This document shows positions 35,890-43,358 of a stretch of 64,000 nucleotides of DNA, piece after piece. A program made the translations under genes and the position numbers. The stretch spans positions 2,790,001 through 2,854,000 of the forward strand of contig NZ_CP078069.1 in assembly GCF_019195435.1 (NCBI RefSeq), in the 5' to 3' direction. The notes below the pieces were generated by a model that searched no databases, was not told the origin of the DNA, and worked only from the letters and a program-made list of their open reading frames with translations. The first letter of the stretch is position 1, and each line of letters starts with the position of its first letter. Origin of the DNA: Comamonas sp. NLF-1-9 (GTDB taxonomy: Bacteria > Pseudomonadota > Gammaproteobacteria > Burkholderiales > Burkholderiaceae_C).

Positions 35890-36552
35890 ATGTTCATCAG
35901 TCCGATAGACACCAGCGCGCTGGATGCGGGCGCGGCCAGCACCTCGGGGGTGACGCAGCGCAACACCGACCCGAACGCGATGCAGGACCGCTTTCTGAAG
36001 CTGCTGGTGGCGCAGCTGCAGAACCAGGACCCGATGAACCCCATGGACAACGCGCAGATGACCACGCAGATGGCGCAGATCAACACTGTCACCGGCCTGC
36101 AGCAGCTCAACCAGACGGTGCAGGCCATGGCGCAGCAGTTTGCCGGCATGCAGCAGCTCGCGGGCGTGTCGCTGATCGGGCGCGCGGTGCTTTGCGAGGG
36201 CGACGGACTGACCCTCGTTGACCATCAGGCCCAGGGCCTGTTCGACCTGGACCAGGTGGCAAGCGAGGTGAGCGTGGAAATCGTCACGCCCGGCGGCAAT
36301 GTGGTGGACACCGTCCCTCTGGGCGCGCTCGACGGCGGGCGCCACGGCTTTGCCTGGGACGCCCAGGGCTACGAGGGCGACGCCAATGCCTTGCGCTACC
36401 GCGTGCTGGCGCGCAACGGCAAGGACGCGGTGGCGGCTTCGCCGCTCATGCAGCAGGCGGTGATCGCTACCAGCGTGGGCCCGGCCGGGCTGATGCTGAC
36501 CCTGGGCAATGGCCGCACCGTCGCCTATTCCGACATTCACGGCGTGATCTAG
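35890..36552 (+). CDS. flgD: Flagellar hook cap protein FlgD
   Basis: A 220-residue hook-scaffolding protein. The conserved N-terminal MQDRFLKLLVAQLQNQDPMNPMDN-type region is the export and cap segment, and the C-terminal half has FlgD Ig-like and tudor-like domains (GALDGGRHGFAWDAQGYEG). It caps the growing hook and is lost when FlgK arrives. Confidence 0.95.
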   Translation: MFISPIDTSALDAGAASTSGVTQRNTDPNAMQDRFLKLLVAQLQNQDPMNPMDNAQMTTQMAQINTVTGLQQLNQTVQAMAQQFAGMQQLAGVSLIGRAVLCEGDGLTLVDHQAQGLFDLDQVASEVSVEIVTPGGNVVDTVPLGALDGGRHGFAWDAQGYEGDANALRYRVLARNGKDAVAASPLMQQAVIATSVGPAGLMLTLGNGRTVAYSDIHGVI

Positions 36553-36583
36553 CACGCGCAATCACCCCCTCAAGGAGCACCCC

Positions 36584-37849
36584 ATGGGATTCCAGCAAGG
36601 CCTGACCGGCTTGAACGCTTCCAGCAAGAACCTGGACGTGATAGGCCACAACATCGCCAACTCGCAGACCGTGGGCTTCAAGGCCTCGCGCACCGAATTC
36701 GCCGAGATGGTGGCCACGGCCATAGGTTCGGCCGGCGGCAGCAACGCCGGCATAGGCGTGCAGGTGGACGCGATCGCCCAGCAGTTCACCCAGGGCAATA
36801 TTTCCATTACCGGCAACAACCTGGACGTGGCGATCAACGGCAATGGCTTCTTTCAGGTCAGGCAGCCCGACGGCAGCATGGCCTACACGCGCGCGGGCAA
36901 CTTCAAGCTCGACGACAAGGGCAACGTCATCACCAACAGCATGGCGCAGCTCATGGGCTATCCGGTCGACCCGCTGACCGGCCAGCGCAGCGCAAGCTCG
37001 CCCGTGCCGCTGGTCTTCCCCACGGGCGCGCCGATCCCTGCGCGCCAGACCGAGAACATTGTCGTGGCCATGAACCTGGACGCGCGCGCGCCCGATGCCG
37101 CGGGCAGCGCCGGCCCGCCGCCGGTGCCGGCCACGCCGCGTTCGGCCTATGGCACCTCGGTCAACGTTTATGACAGCCAGGGCGTGGCGGTTCCGGTCAG
37201 CCTGTATTTCGAGAAGACGGCTGATCCAAACAAATGGGCCATCTACACGACCCTGGATGAAACGATTCAGGCACCAGGCAGCTCCACGGACTTTCTGGAA
37301 TTTGATGGCAACGGCGCACTGGTGTCGGGCTCGCCGTTCACGCTGACCGTGGACCCGGCACAGGTAAACCCCAATGCTGGACCAACACCGCCTAATGCGC
37401 CAAATCCGTTTCCCGTCACCATTGACTTGAGCAAGGCGACGCAGTTCGGCACCAAGTTCGCCATCTCCGACCTCACGCAGGACGGCTACACCGCCGGCCA
37501 GCTCACCGGCATCAACATCAGCCCGGACGGCACCATCCTCACACGCTACTCCAACGGCGTGAGCCGGCCCGAGGGGCAGATCGCGCTGGCCTCGTTTCGC
37601 AACACCCAGGGCCTGGCGGACGTGGGCAACAACCTGTGGGTGGAAACCTTCAGCTCGGGCCAGCCGGTGATGGGTACGCCCACCGACGGCAACTTCGGTG
37701 CGCTGCGCTCGGGCGCGCTGGAGGATTCCAACGTCGACCTCACCGGCGAGCTGGTGGCCATGATGACTGCGCAGCGCGCCTACCAGGCCAATGCGCAGAC
37801 CATCAAGACGCAAGACCAGGTGATGTCCACGCTGGTGAACCTGCGCTGA
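36584..37849 (+). CDS. flgE: Flagellar hook protein FlgE
   Basis: A 421-residue hook subunit starting MGFQQGLTGLNASSKNLDVIGHNIANSQTVGFKASR. A variable central region (about 150-330) forms the outer hook domains, and the C-terminus is the axial motif (GALEDSNVDLTGELVAMMTAQRAYQANAQTIKTQDQVMSTLVNL). Length is close to that of other betaproteobacterial hooks. Ribosome site AAGGAG. Confidence 0.97.
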   Translation: MGFQQGLTGLNASSKNLDVIGHNIANSQTVGFKASRTEFAEMVATAIGSAGGSNAGIGVQVDAIAQQFTQGNISITGNNLDVAINGNGFFQVRQPDGSMAYTRAGNFKLDDKGNVITNSMAQLMGYPVDPLTGQRSASSPVPLVFPTGAPIPARQTENIVVAMNLDARAPDAAGSAGPPPVPATPRSAYGTSVNVYDSQGVAVPVSLYFEKTADPNKWAIYTTLDETIQAPGSSTDFLEFDGNGALVSGSPFTLTVDPAQVNPNAGPTPPNAPNPFPVTIDLSKATQFGTKFAISDLTQDGYTAGQLTGINISPDGTILTRYSNGVSRPEGQIALASFRNTQGLADVGNNLWVETFSSGQPVMGTPTDGNFGALRSGALEDSNVDLTGELVAMMTAQRAYQANAQTIKTQDQVMSTLVNLR

Positions 37850-37875
37850 CGACACCGGGCTGAGGAGGGAGCGCC

Positions 37876-38616
37876 ATGGACCGCATCATCTACACCTCGA
37901 TGACCGGGGCGAACGCCGCGATGCAGCGTCAGGCGGTGCTGGCGCACAACCTGGCCAACGCCTCGACCACCGGCTTTCGCGCCGAGATGGCCAACTTTCG
38001 CGCCGTGCCCATGCAGGGCGATGGCGCCAAGACGCGGGTGTTTGCGCTGGAGGCCACCTCGGGCCACCGCTCGATCGCCGGGCCGGCGCAGAGCACCGGC
38101 CGCCCGCTCGACGCCATGGCCGTGGGCAATGCCTGGTTTGCGGTGCAGGGGCTCGATGGCACCGAAGCCTATACCCGCGCGGGCGACTTCCAGCTCACCG
38201 CCCAGGGCCAGTTGGTGACGGGCAACGGCCTGCCGGTGCTCTCCGATGGCGGCGCGCCCATAGACCTGCCCCAGGGCGCCGAGCTGGTGCTGGGCGGCGA
38301 CGGCACGCTCAGCGCGCAGATGCCGGGTCAGCCGGCGCAGGCCGTGGCGCGCCTGAAGCTGGTCACTGAAACCGCCGACACCCCGCTCAAGCGCGGCGAC
38401 GACGGCCTGTTTCGCAGCCCGGGCGGCGAGCCGCTGGCGCAAGACCCCAATGCGCAGTTGCGCGCCGGCATGCTCGAGGGCTCCAACGTCAATGCCGTGG
38501 AGAGCATGGTCGGCATGATTGCCGCGGCGCGCCAGTTCGAGCAGCAGATGAAGCTCTTGCAGACCGCCGAGAGCGACGACAAGAGCGCCGGGCGCCTGCT
38601 CAGCCTCAACGCATAA
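37876..38616 (+). CDS. flgF: Flagellar proximal rod protein FlgF
   Basis: A 246-residue rod protein: MDRIIYTSMTGANAAMQRQAVLAHNLANASTTGFRAEM at the start, the central GNAWFAVQGLDGTEAYTRAGDFQLTAQGQLVT module, and the C-terminal axial helix MLEGSNVNAVESMVGMIAAARQFEQQMKLLQT. It adds the second rod segment. It lies 26 bp after flgE. Confidence 0.97.
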   Translation: MDRIIYTSMTGANAAMQRQAVLAHNLANASTTGFRAEMANFRAVPMQGDGAKTRVFALEATSGHRSIAGPAQSTGRPLDAMAVGNAWFAVQGLDGTEAYTRAGDFQLTAQGQLVTGNGLPVLSDGGAPIDLPQGAELVLGGDGTLSAQMPGQPAQAVARLKLVTETADTPLKRGDDGLFRSPGGEPLAQDPNAQLRAGMLEGSNVNAVESMVGMIAAARQFEQQMKLLQTAESDDKSAGRLLSLNA

Positions 38617-38628
38617 GGAAGCATTGCC

Positions 38629-39411
38629 ATGATGAATTCGCTCTGGATCGCCAAGACCGGCATGACGGCGCAGCAGACCAACCTGGACGTGATCTCGCAC
38701 AACCTGGCCAACGTCTCGACCACCGGCTTCAAGCGCAACAACGCGGTGTTTGAAGACCTCGTCTACCAGAACCTGCGCCAGGTCGGCGCCCAGGCCGACG
38801 AGCAAAACCAGCTGCCCACCGGCCTGCACCTGGGCCTGGGCGTGAACGTGGTGGCCACCAGCCGCAAGTTCACCCAGGGCAGCCTGCAGCAGACCGAAAA
38901 CAGCCTGGACGTGGCCATCGACGGCAAGGGCTTTCTCGAAGTGACCTTGGCCGACGGCACCACCGCCTACACGCGCGACGGCTCCTTCAAGCTCGACTCG
39001 CAGGGCCGCGTGGTCACCTCCAACGGCCTGCCGGTAGCGCCCGGCCTGGTGGTGCCGCCCGACACCAAGAACATCAGCATAGGGCAGGACGGCAGCGTCT
39101 CGGTCACCGTGGCGGGCAACCCCCAGCCCCAGCAGATCGGGCAGCTCACCATGTCGAGCTTCATCAACCCCGCCGGGCTCGAGCCCGTGGGCCAGAACCT
39201 GTTTCGCGAGTCCGCCGCCTCGGGCGCGCCGCAGCAGGGGCAGCCCGGCACCAACGGCCTGGGCATCCTCAAGCAGGGCTTCGTGGAGAACTCCAACGTC
39301 AACGTGGTCGAGGAGCTGATCAACATGATCCAGACCCAGCGCGCCTACGACCTCAATTCCAAGGCGGTGCAGACCAGCGACCAGATGCTGGCGCGCCTGT
39401 CGCAACTGTGA
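38629..39411 (+). CDS. flgG: Flagellar distal rod protein FlgG
   Basis: A 260-residue rod protein (MMNSLWIAKTGMTAQQTNLDVISHNLANVSTTGFKR...VEELINMIQTQRAYDLNSKAVQTSDQML). It forms the distal rod that the L and P rings surround. Two consecutive ATG codons leave the start uncertain by one codon. It follows flgF by 12 bp. Confidence 0.97.
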   Translation: MMNSLWIAKTGMTAQQTNLDVISHNLANVSTTGFKRNNAVFEDLVYQNLRQVGAQADEQNQLPTGLHLGLGVNVVATSRKFTQGSLQQTENSLDVAIDGKGFLEVTLADGTTAYTRDGSFKLDSQGRVVTSNGLPVAPGLVVPPDTKNISIGQDGSVSVTVAGNPQPQQIGQLTMSSFINPAGLEPVGQNLFRESAASGAPQQGQPGTNGLGILKQGFVENSNVNVVEELINMIQTQRAYDLNSKAVQTSDQMLARLSQL

Positions 39412-39431
39412 ACGCGATGACGGAGGCCACG

Positions 39432-40130
39432 ATGCGCATGCATGCCCTGTTTTTTGCTGCCGTGCTGGCACTCCTTGCCGCCGGCTGCGCCAGCGTCAAC
39501 CCCGCGCCTCCGGTGGACGTGCTGCCCACCGAGCCGCCGCGCCTGGCCCCGCCCGCGCCGCTCAGCGGGCCGGCCACCGGCAGCCTGTTCAACGCCGCCA
39601 GCTACCGTCCGGCCATGGAAGACCAGCGCGCGCGCTTCGTCGGCGACCTGGTGACCATAGAAATCATGGAGACCATAGACGCCAAGCAAAACAGCCAGTC
39701 CAACGTGGCGCGTGCGTCCAAGAACGAGGCCGGCATCACCGCGCTGCCCTTCGTGCCCGCGAGCGTGCTCGGGCGCGCCAGCCTGGGGGCGGGATCGAGC
39801 AGCGACTTCAACGGCAAGGGCAACACCAGCGCCAGCAACCAGTTCAAGAGCAGCGTCACGGCCATGGTCACCGAGGTGCTGCCCAACGGCAATCTGGTGA
39901 TCGCCGGCGAGAAGCAGGTGGGCGTGAACCGCAGCGTCGATGTGCTGCGCTTCTCCGGCATCATCGATCCGCGCCATCTGCGCCGCGGTCCGGGCGGGCA
40001 TACCGGCAACGTCATCGACTCGCAGTACGTGGCCAATGTGCGCGTGATCTCGCGCGGGCTGGGCGAGCAGGCCGAAGCCCAGGCCATGGGCTGGCTGGCG
40101 CGCGCCTTCAACTCCGTCACCCCGTTCTGA
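39432..40130 (+). CDS. flgH: Flagellar L-ring lipoprotein FlgH
   Basis: A 232-residue outer-membrane lipoprotein; the lipobox LAAGC places the lipidated Cys at about residue 19. The conserved FlgH core follows (FVGDLVTIEIMETIDAKQ and VLPNGNLVIAGEKQVGVNRSVDVLRFSGIIDPRHL). I chose ATG 39432 because GGAGG sits just upstream; earlier in-frame GTG and ATG codons overlap flgG. FlgH forms the L ring. The next gene upstream of flgI is not a known flagellar gene. Confidence 0.96.
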   Translation: MRMHALFFAAVLALLAAGCASVNPAPPVDVLPTEPPRLAPPAPLSGPATGSLFNAASYRPAMEDQRARFVGDLVTIEIMETIDAKQNSQSNVARASKNEAGITALPFVPASVLGRASLGAGSSSDFNGKGNTSASNQFKSSVTAMVTEVLPNGNLVIAGEKQVGVNRSVDVLRFSGIIDPRHLRRGPGGHTGNVIDSQYVANVRVISRGLGEQAEAQAMGWLARAFNSVTPF

Positions 40131-40139
40131 GGGCGGGCG

Positions 40140-41105
40140 ATGCGCGCCGTGCTCAGGTGGCGGGCCTTGCTGCTGGCGCTGGCGCTCGGCGCTGCGGCGC
40201 TGGCCGCCGGTGCGCAGGGCCAGGGGCCGGTGGTCGTGTGGCCCAATATCCCGCTGATCCGTGCGGCCGACCTGGCCGAGTATGCACAAGACCGCCAGGC
40301 GATCGCCGACCTGCACGCCGGCAAGGCCGAGCCGGAAAAGCTGCTGGCCACGCTGCAGGCGCTAGACGCGCTGCAGACGCATGCACAGCAGGGCGCGCTG
40401 GCCGAGCTCGGGCGCAGCCTGAACGTGCAGCTGATCGCCGAGCTCGACGCCCTGGCGCGGCGCCACCAGCTCGGCGCGCCGCGGCTGCGCTTTGATTTTT
40501 CCGGCATCACGCCCCAGCAGTTGCAGCGCCCGCTGGTGCTCGATGGGCTGCAGGAGCGCCTGGCGCAGATCCAGATGGCCGGCTACATCACCTACACGCG
40601 CCTGGACGGCACGCTGGTGCAGGCCACGCTCACGCTGGTGCGGCTTGGCAGCGGCGCGGCGCAAAGTTTTTCCGCCACGGTGCCGGTGCAATTGCTCGCG
40701 CGCACGCTGGCGCAAGACGTGTTCGACCACTTCGAGGGCGCGCGCCTGGCGCCGCACCGCCGCCCGGCCGACGCGGGCAACTGGCTGGCCTCGGCGCCCG
40801 GCCACGCCGACCGGCTGGTCTCGCGCGAGGCGGCCATGGGCTATTGCCGCTCGCAGGGCGCCGAGCTGCCCAGCGCGCAGGAGCTGCAGGCGGCCGAGGC
40901 CGCGGGCTTTTACGGCGGCGGCCTGGCGCTGCGCGAAGGCGGCGTCTACCACGTGCAGACCGGCCTGTACGACACCGCCCTGGCCCAGGACGGCGACGCG
41001 CGCGTGCGCCCCAACTTCATCGCCAGCGTGCCCAACGGCTTGTACTACTGCCTGCGCCACGCCGCGCCGGCGCGGACCGCATCTGGCGCGCGCAAGCAGC
41101 GCTGA
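40140..41105 (+). CDS. Unknown exported protein encoded between flgH and flgI
   Basis: A 321-residue protein with a signal peptide (MRAVLRWRALLLALALGAAALAAGAQG). It has a helical middle rich in Ala/Leu, a predicted beta segment (GYITYTRLDGTLVQATLTLVRLG, about 150-173), and a C-terminal part with AMGYCRSQGAELPSAQELQAAEAAGFYGG...NGLYYCLRH. This part resembles the Cys-x-RLP-xx-E-L pattern of FGE/DUF1566-like C-type-lectin folds; its two Cys (about 239 and 306) could pair. It is 9 bp after flgH, on the same strand, in a place where flgI normally follows. A periplasmic or outer-membrane role with the L/P rings is inferred from position only; I do not recognise a named family. Confidence 0.7.
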   Translation: MRAVLRWRALLLALALGAAALAAGAQGQGPVVVWPNIPLIRAADLAEYAQDRQAIADLHAGKAEPEKLLATLQALDALQTHAQQGALAELGRSLNVQLIAELDALARRHQLGAPRLRFDFSGITPQQLQRPLVLDGLQERLAQIQMAGYITYTRLDGTLVQATLTLVRLGSGAAQSFSATVPVQLLARTLAQDVFDHFEGARLAPHRRPADAGNWLASAPGHADRLVSREAAMGYCRSQGAELPSAQELQAAEAAGFYGGGLALREGGVYHVQTGLYDTALAQDGDARVRPNFIASVPNGLYYCLRHAAPARTASGARKQR

Positions 41106-41168
41106 AATTCTCAATGTTTTTGGCCTCTAGCGCTTGGTACACAAGCGCTTGCAGCTATTGTCGTAATA
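41104..41168 (+). repeat. AAGCGC-core repeat, copy 5 (before flgI)
   Basis: GGCCTCTAGCGCTTGGTACACAAGCGCTTGCAGCTAT-type sequence with a hairpin core, beginning at the stop codon of the unknown gene. Together with the following ~100 bp it separates flgI from the genes upstream. Confidence 0.7.
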
Positions 41169-41269
41169 GCAACCGTGTGAACGTGGATGGCACCCGGCGG
41201 CGCGGCATCCCGGCTGCACCCAGCCGCGCCAAAGCAGGTAACAAGCGGCTCGAGCGCACGCTTTTCGGG

Positions 41270-41298
41270 CTTTAGAACTTGGCCGCTCTGCCCACAAT
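41270..41298 (+). promoter_or_regulatory. Candidate promoter of flgI (CTTTAG-N17-CACAAT)
   Basis: CTTTAG (41270-41275) and CACAAT (41293-41298), spacer 17, within a 36 bp block (AACAAG...TTCGGGCTTTAG) that aligns without gaps to the block before flhB. The -10 hexamer ends 6 bp before the flgI ATG, so a transcript from it would be essentially leaderless. Confidence 0.45.
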
Positions 41299-41304
41299 GG
41301 GCGC

Positions 41305-42426
41305 ATGAATCCCGTGTCTGCGCGCTCTTGCTTGCCTTGGCTTCTGGCCCTGCTGTTGCTTGCCTGCCTGGCCCCGGCGCAGGCGGCGCGGGTCAAGGAG
41401 ATTGCCGCAGTGCAAGGCGTGCGCAGCAACCAGCTTTCGGGCTATGGCCTGGTGGTGGGGTTGGACGGCACCGGCGACCAGTCCACGCAGATGCCGTTTA
41501 CCGCGCAAGCCATGGCGAACTATCTGCAGCAGATGGGCATCTCGCTGCCGCCGGGCACTACCGCGCCCCAGCTCAAGAACGTGGCCACGGTGGTCGTCAC
41601 GGCCGAGCTGCCGGCCTTTGCGCAGCCGGGGCAGGCGATCGACGTCGTCGTCTCGTCCATAGGCAATGCCAAGTCGCTCAAGGGCGGCACCCTGATCGCC
41701 ACGCCGCTGCGCGGCGCCGACGGGCAGATCTACGCGCTGGCCCAGGGCAATGTGGTGGTCAGCGGCGCGGGGGCGGCCGCAGGCGGCTCCAAGGTGCAGA
41801 TCAACCACTTGTCGGCGGGGCGCATCCCCGAGGGCGCGCAGGTGGAGCGCAGCGTGCCCACGCCGCTCAACGAGGGCGAGACCATCACGCTCGGGCTCAA
41901 GGCTTCGGACTTTCAACTCGCGCGCAAGGTGGCGCTGGCGATCAATGCGCGCTCGGGGCCGGGCACGGCGACCGCGCTGGATGGGCGCACGGTGCAGGTG
42001 CGCGCGCCCATGGAGCCGGGTGCGCGCGTGGCCTTCATTGCCGAGCTTGAAGAGCTGCAGCTGCCCGACTCCACGCCCGCAGCCAAGGTGGTGATCAATG
42101 CGCGCACCGGCTCCGTAGTGCTCAACCAGGCGGTGACGTTGGGGCCCTGCGCCATCGCCCACGGCAATCTTTCGGTGACCATCAGCAGCACGCCGGTCAT
42201 CAGCCAGCCCAACCCCTTCGGCCAGGGGCAGACCGTGGTCGCGCAGCAAAGCGCCATCACCATCCAGCAGCAGGGTGGGCAGGTGCAGCAGATGCCCGCG
42301 TCGCCGCAGCTTGCCGACGTGGTGCGCTCGCTCAACGCGCTGGGCGCCACGCCGCAGGACTTGCTCGCCATCTTGCAGGCCATCAAGGCCGCGGGCGCGC
42401 TCAACGCCGAGCTGGAGGTGATCTAG
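41305..42426 (+). CDS. flgI: Flagellar P-ring protein FlgI
   Basis: A 373-residue periplasmic protein with a signal peptide (MNPVSARSCLPWLLALLLLACLAPAQA) and the family start RVKEIAAVQGVRSNQLSGYGLVVGLDGTGDQ. FlgI, with FlgA help, forms the P ring around the distal rod in the peptidoglycan layer. Gene order flgI-flgJ is conserved, with 1 bp between the stop and the next start. Confidence 0.97.
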   Translation: MNPVSARSCLPWLLALLLLACLAPAQAARVKEIAAVQGVRSNQLSGYGLVVGLDGTGDQSTQMPFTAQAMANYLQQMGISLPPGTTAPQLKNVATVVVTAELPAFAQPGQAIDVVVSSIGNAKSLKGGTLIATPLRGADGQIYALAQGNVVVSGAGAAAGGSKVQINHLSAGRIPEGAQVERSVPTPLNEGETITLGLKASDFQLARKVALAINARSGPGTATALDGRTVQVRAPMEPGARVAFIAELEELQLPDSTPAAKVVINARTGSVVLNQAVTLGPCAIAHGNLSVTISSTPVISQPNPFGQGQTVVAQQSAITIQQQGGQVQQMPASPQLADVVRSLNALGATPQDLLAILQAIKAAGALNAELEVI

Positions 42427-42427
42427 C

Positions 42428-43345
42428 ATGGCCATCACCTCCTCGGGCATCGGCGCTGCTGCAGGCCTGGCGGTCGATGGCCGGGGGCTGGAGGCGCTCA
42501 AGCTGCAGGCCAGCGCGGGCGACGCCCAGGCCCAGCGCGCCGCCACCGCGCAGGCGGCGCGCCAGCTCGAATCGCTCTTCATGCGCGAGCTGCTCAAGAG
42601 CATGCGCGAGTCCACTCGCCAGCTCAACCCCGACAGCGGCAACGAAGGCGGCCTGGCCACCGATTTGTTCGACCAGCAGATGTCGGTGCAAATGGCCGGC
42701 CAGCCCGGCGGCCTGGCGCAGATGATCGAGCGCGAGCTCACGCGCCAGCTCGGCGCCAGCGCCGCAGCCAGCGCGCCGGTGGCGGCCATGCTGCCCAAGA
42801 GCACCTTCAGTTTTGCCGGCGCGGGGGCACCGGCGTCCCCGCAGAGCTTTGTGCCCTCCAGGGGTCAGGGCGAGTTCGTGCAGCAGCACCGCGCGGCCGC
42901 CCAGGCGGTGGCGCGCGAGAGCGGCATCCCGGCGGCCTTCATGCTCGGCCAGGCCGGGCACGAGACCGGCTGGGGCAGGAGCGCGATACGCACCGCGGAT
43001 GGCGGCAATTCGCACAACCTCTTCGGCATCAAGGCCACGGGCGGCTGGCAGGGCAAGGTGGCCGAGGTCACGACCACGGAATACATCGACGGCACACCGC
43101 GCAAGCTGGTGGCGCGCTTTCGCGCCTACGACTCCTACGAAGAGTCGTTTCGCGACTACGCGCGGCTGATCACGCAGAACCCGCGCTACGAAAAAGCGCT
43201 GGCCAAGGTCGATTCGGTGCAGGGCTGGGCCGCCGAGCTGCAGCGCGCGGGCTACGCTACCGACCCCAACTACGCGAGCAAGCTCAGCCGCGCGATCCAG
43301 AGCACCATGGCGCTGGCGCGCCCGGCAGCGGGCACGCAGGCGTGA
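42428..43345 (+). CDS. flgJ: Flagellar rod cap / peptidoglycan hydrolase FlgJ
   Basis: A 305-residue two-domain protein. The N-terminal rod-cap domain (about 25-105; QLESLFMRELLKSMRESTRQ) scaffolds rod assembly. The C-terminal glucosaminidase domain (about 155-300) contains GQAGHETGWGRSAI with the catalytic Glu and the NSHNLFGIKA motif, and cuts peptidoglycan to let the rod through. The presence of both domains is the beta/gammaproteobacterial form. Confidence 0.96.
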   Translation: MAITSSGIGAAAGLAVDGRGLEALKLQASAGDAQAQRAATAQAARQLESLFMRELLKSMRESTRQLNPDSGNEGGLATDLFDQQMSVQMAGQPGGLAQMIERELTRQLGASAAASAPVAAMLPKSTFSFAGAGAPASPQSFVPSRGQGEFVQQHRAAAQAVARESGIPAAFMLGQAGHETGWGRSAIRTADGGNSHNLFGIKATGGWQGKVAEVTTTEYIDGTPRKLVARFRAYDSYEESFRDYARLITQNPRYEKALAKVDSVQGWAAELQRAGYATDPNYASKLSRAIQSTMALARPAAGTQA

Positions 43346-43358
43346 AAGAGGCACAAGC

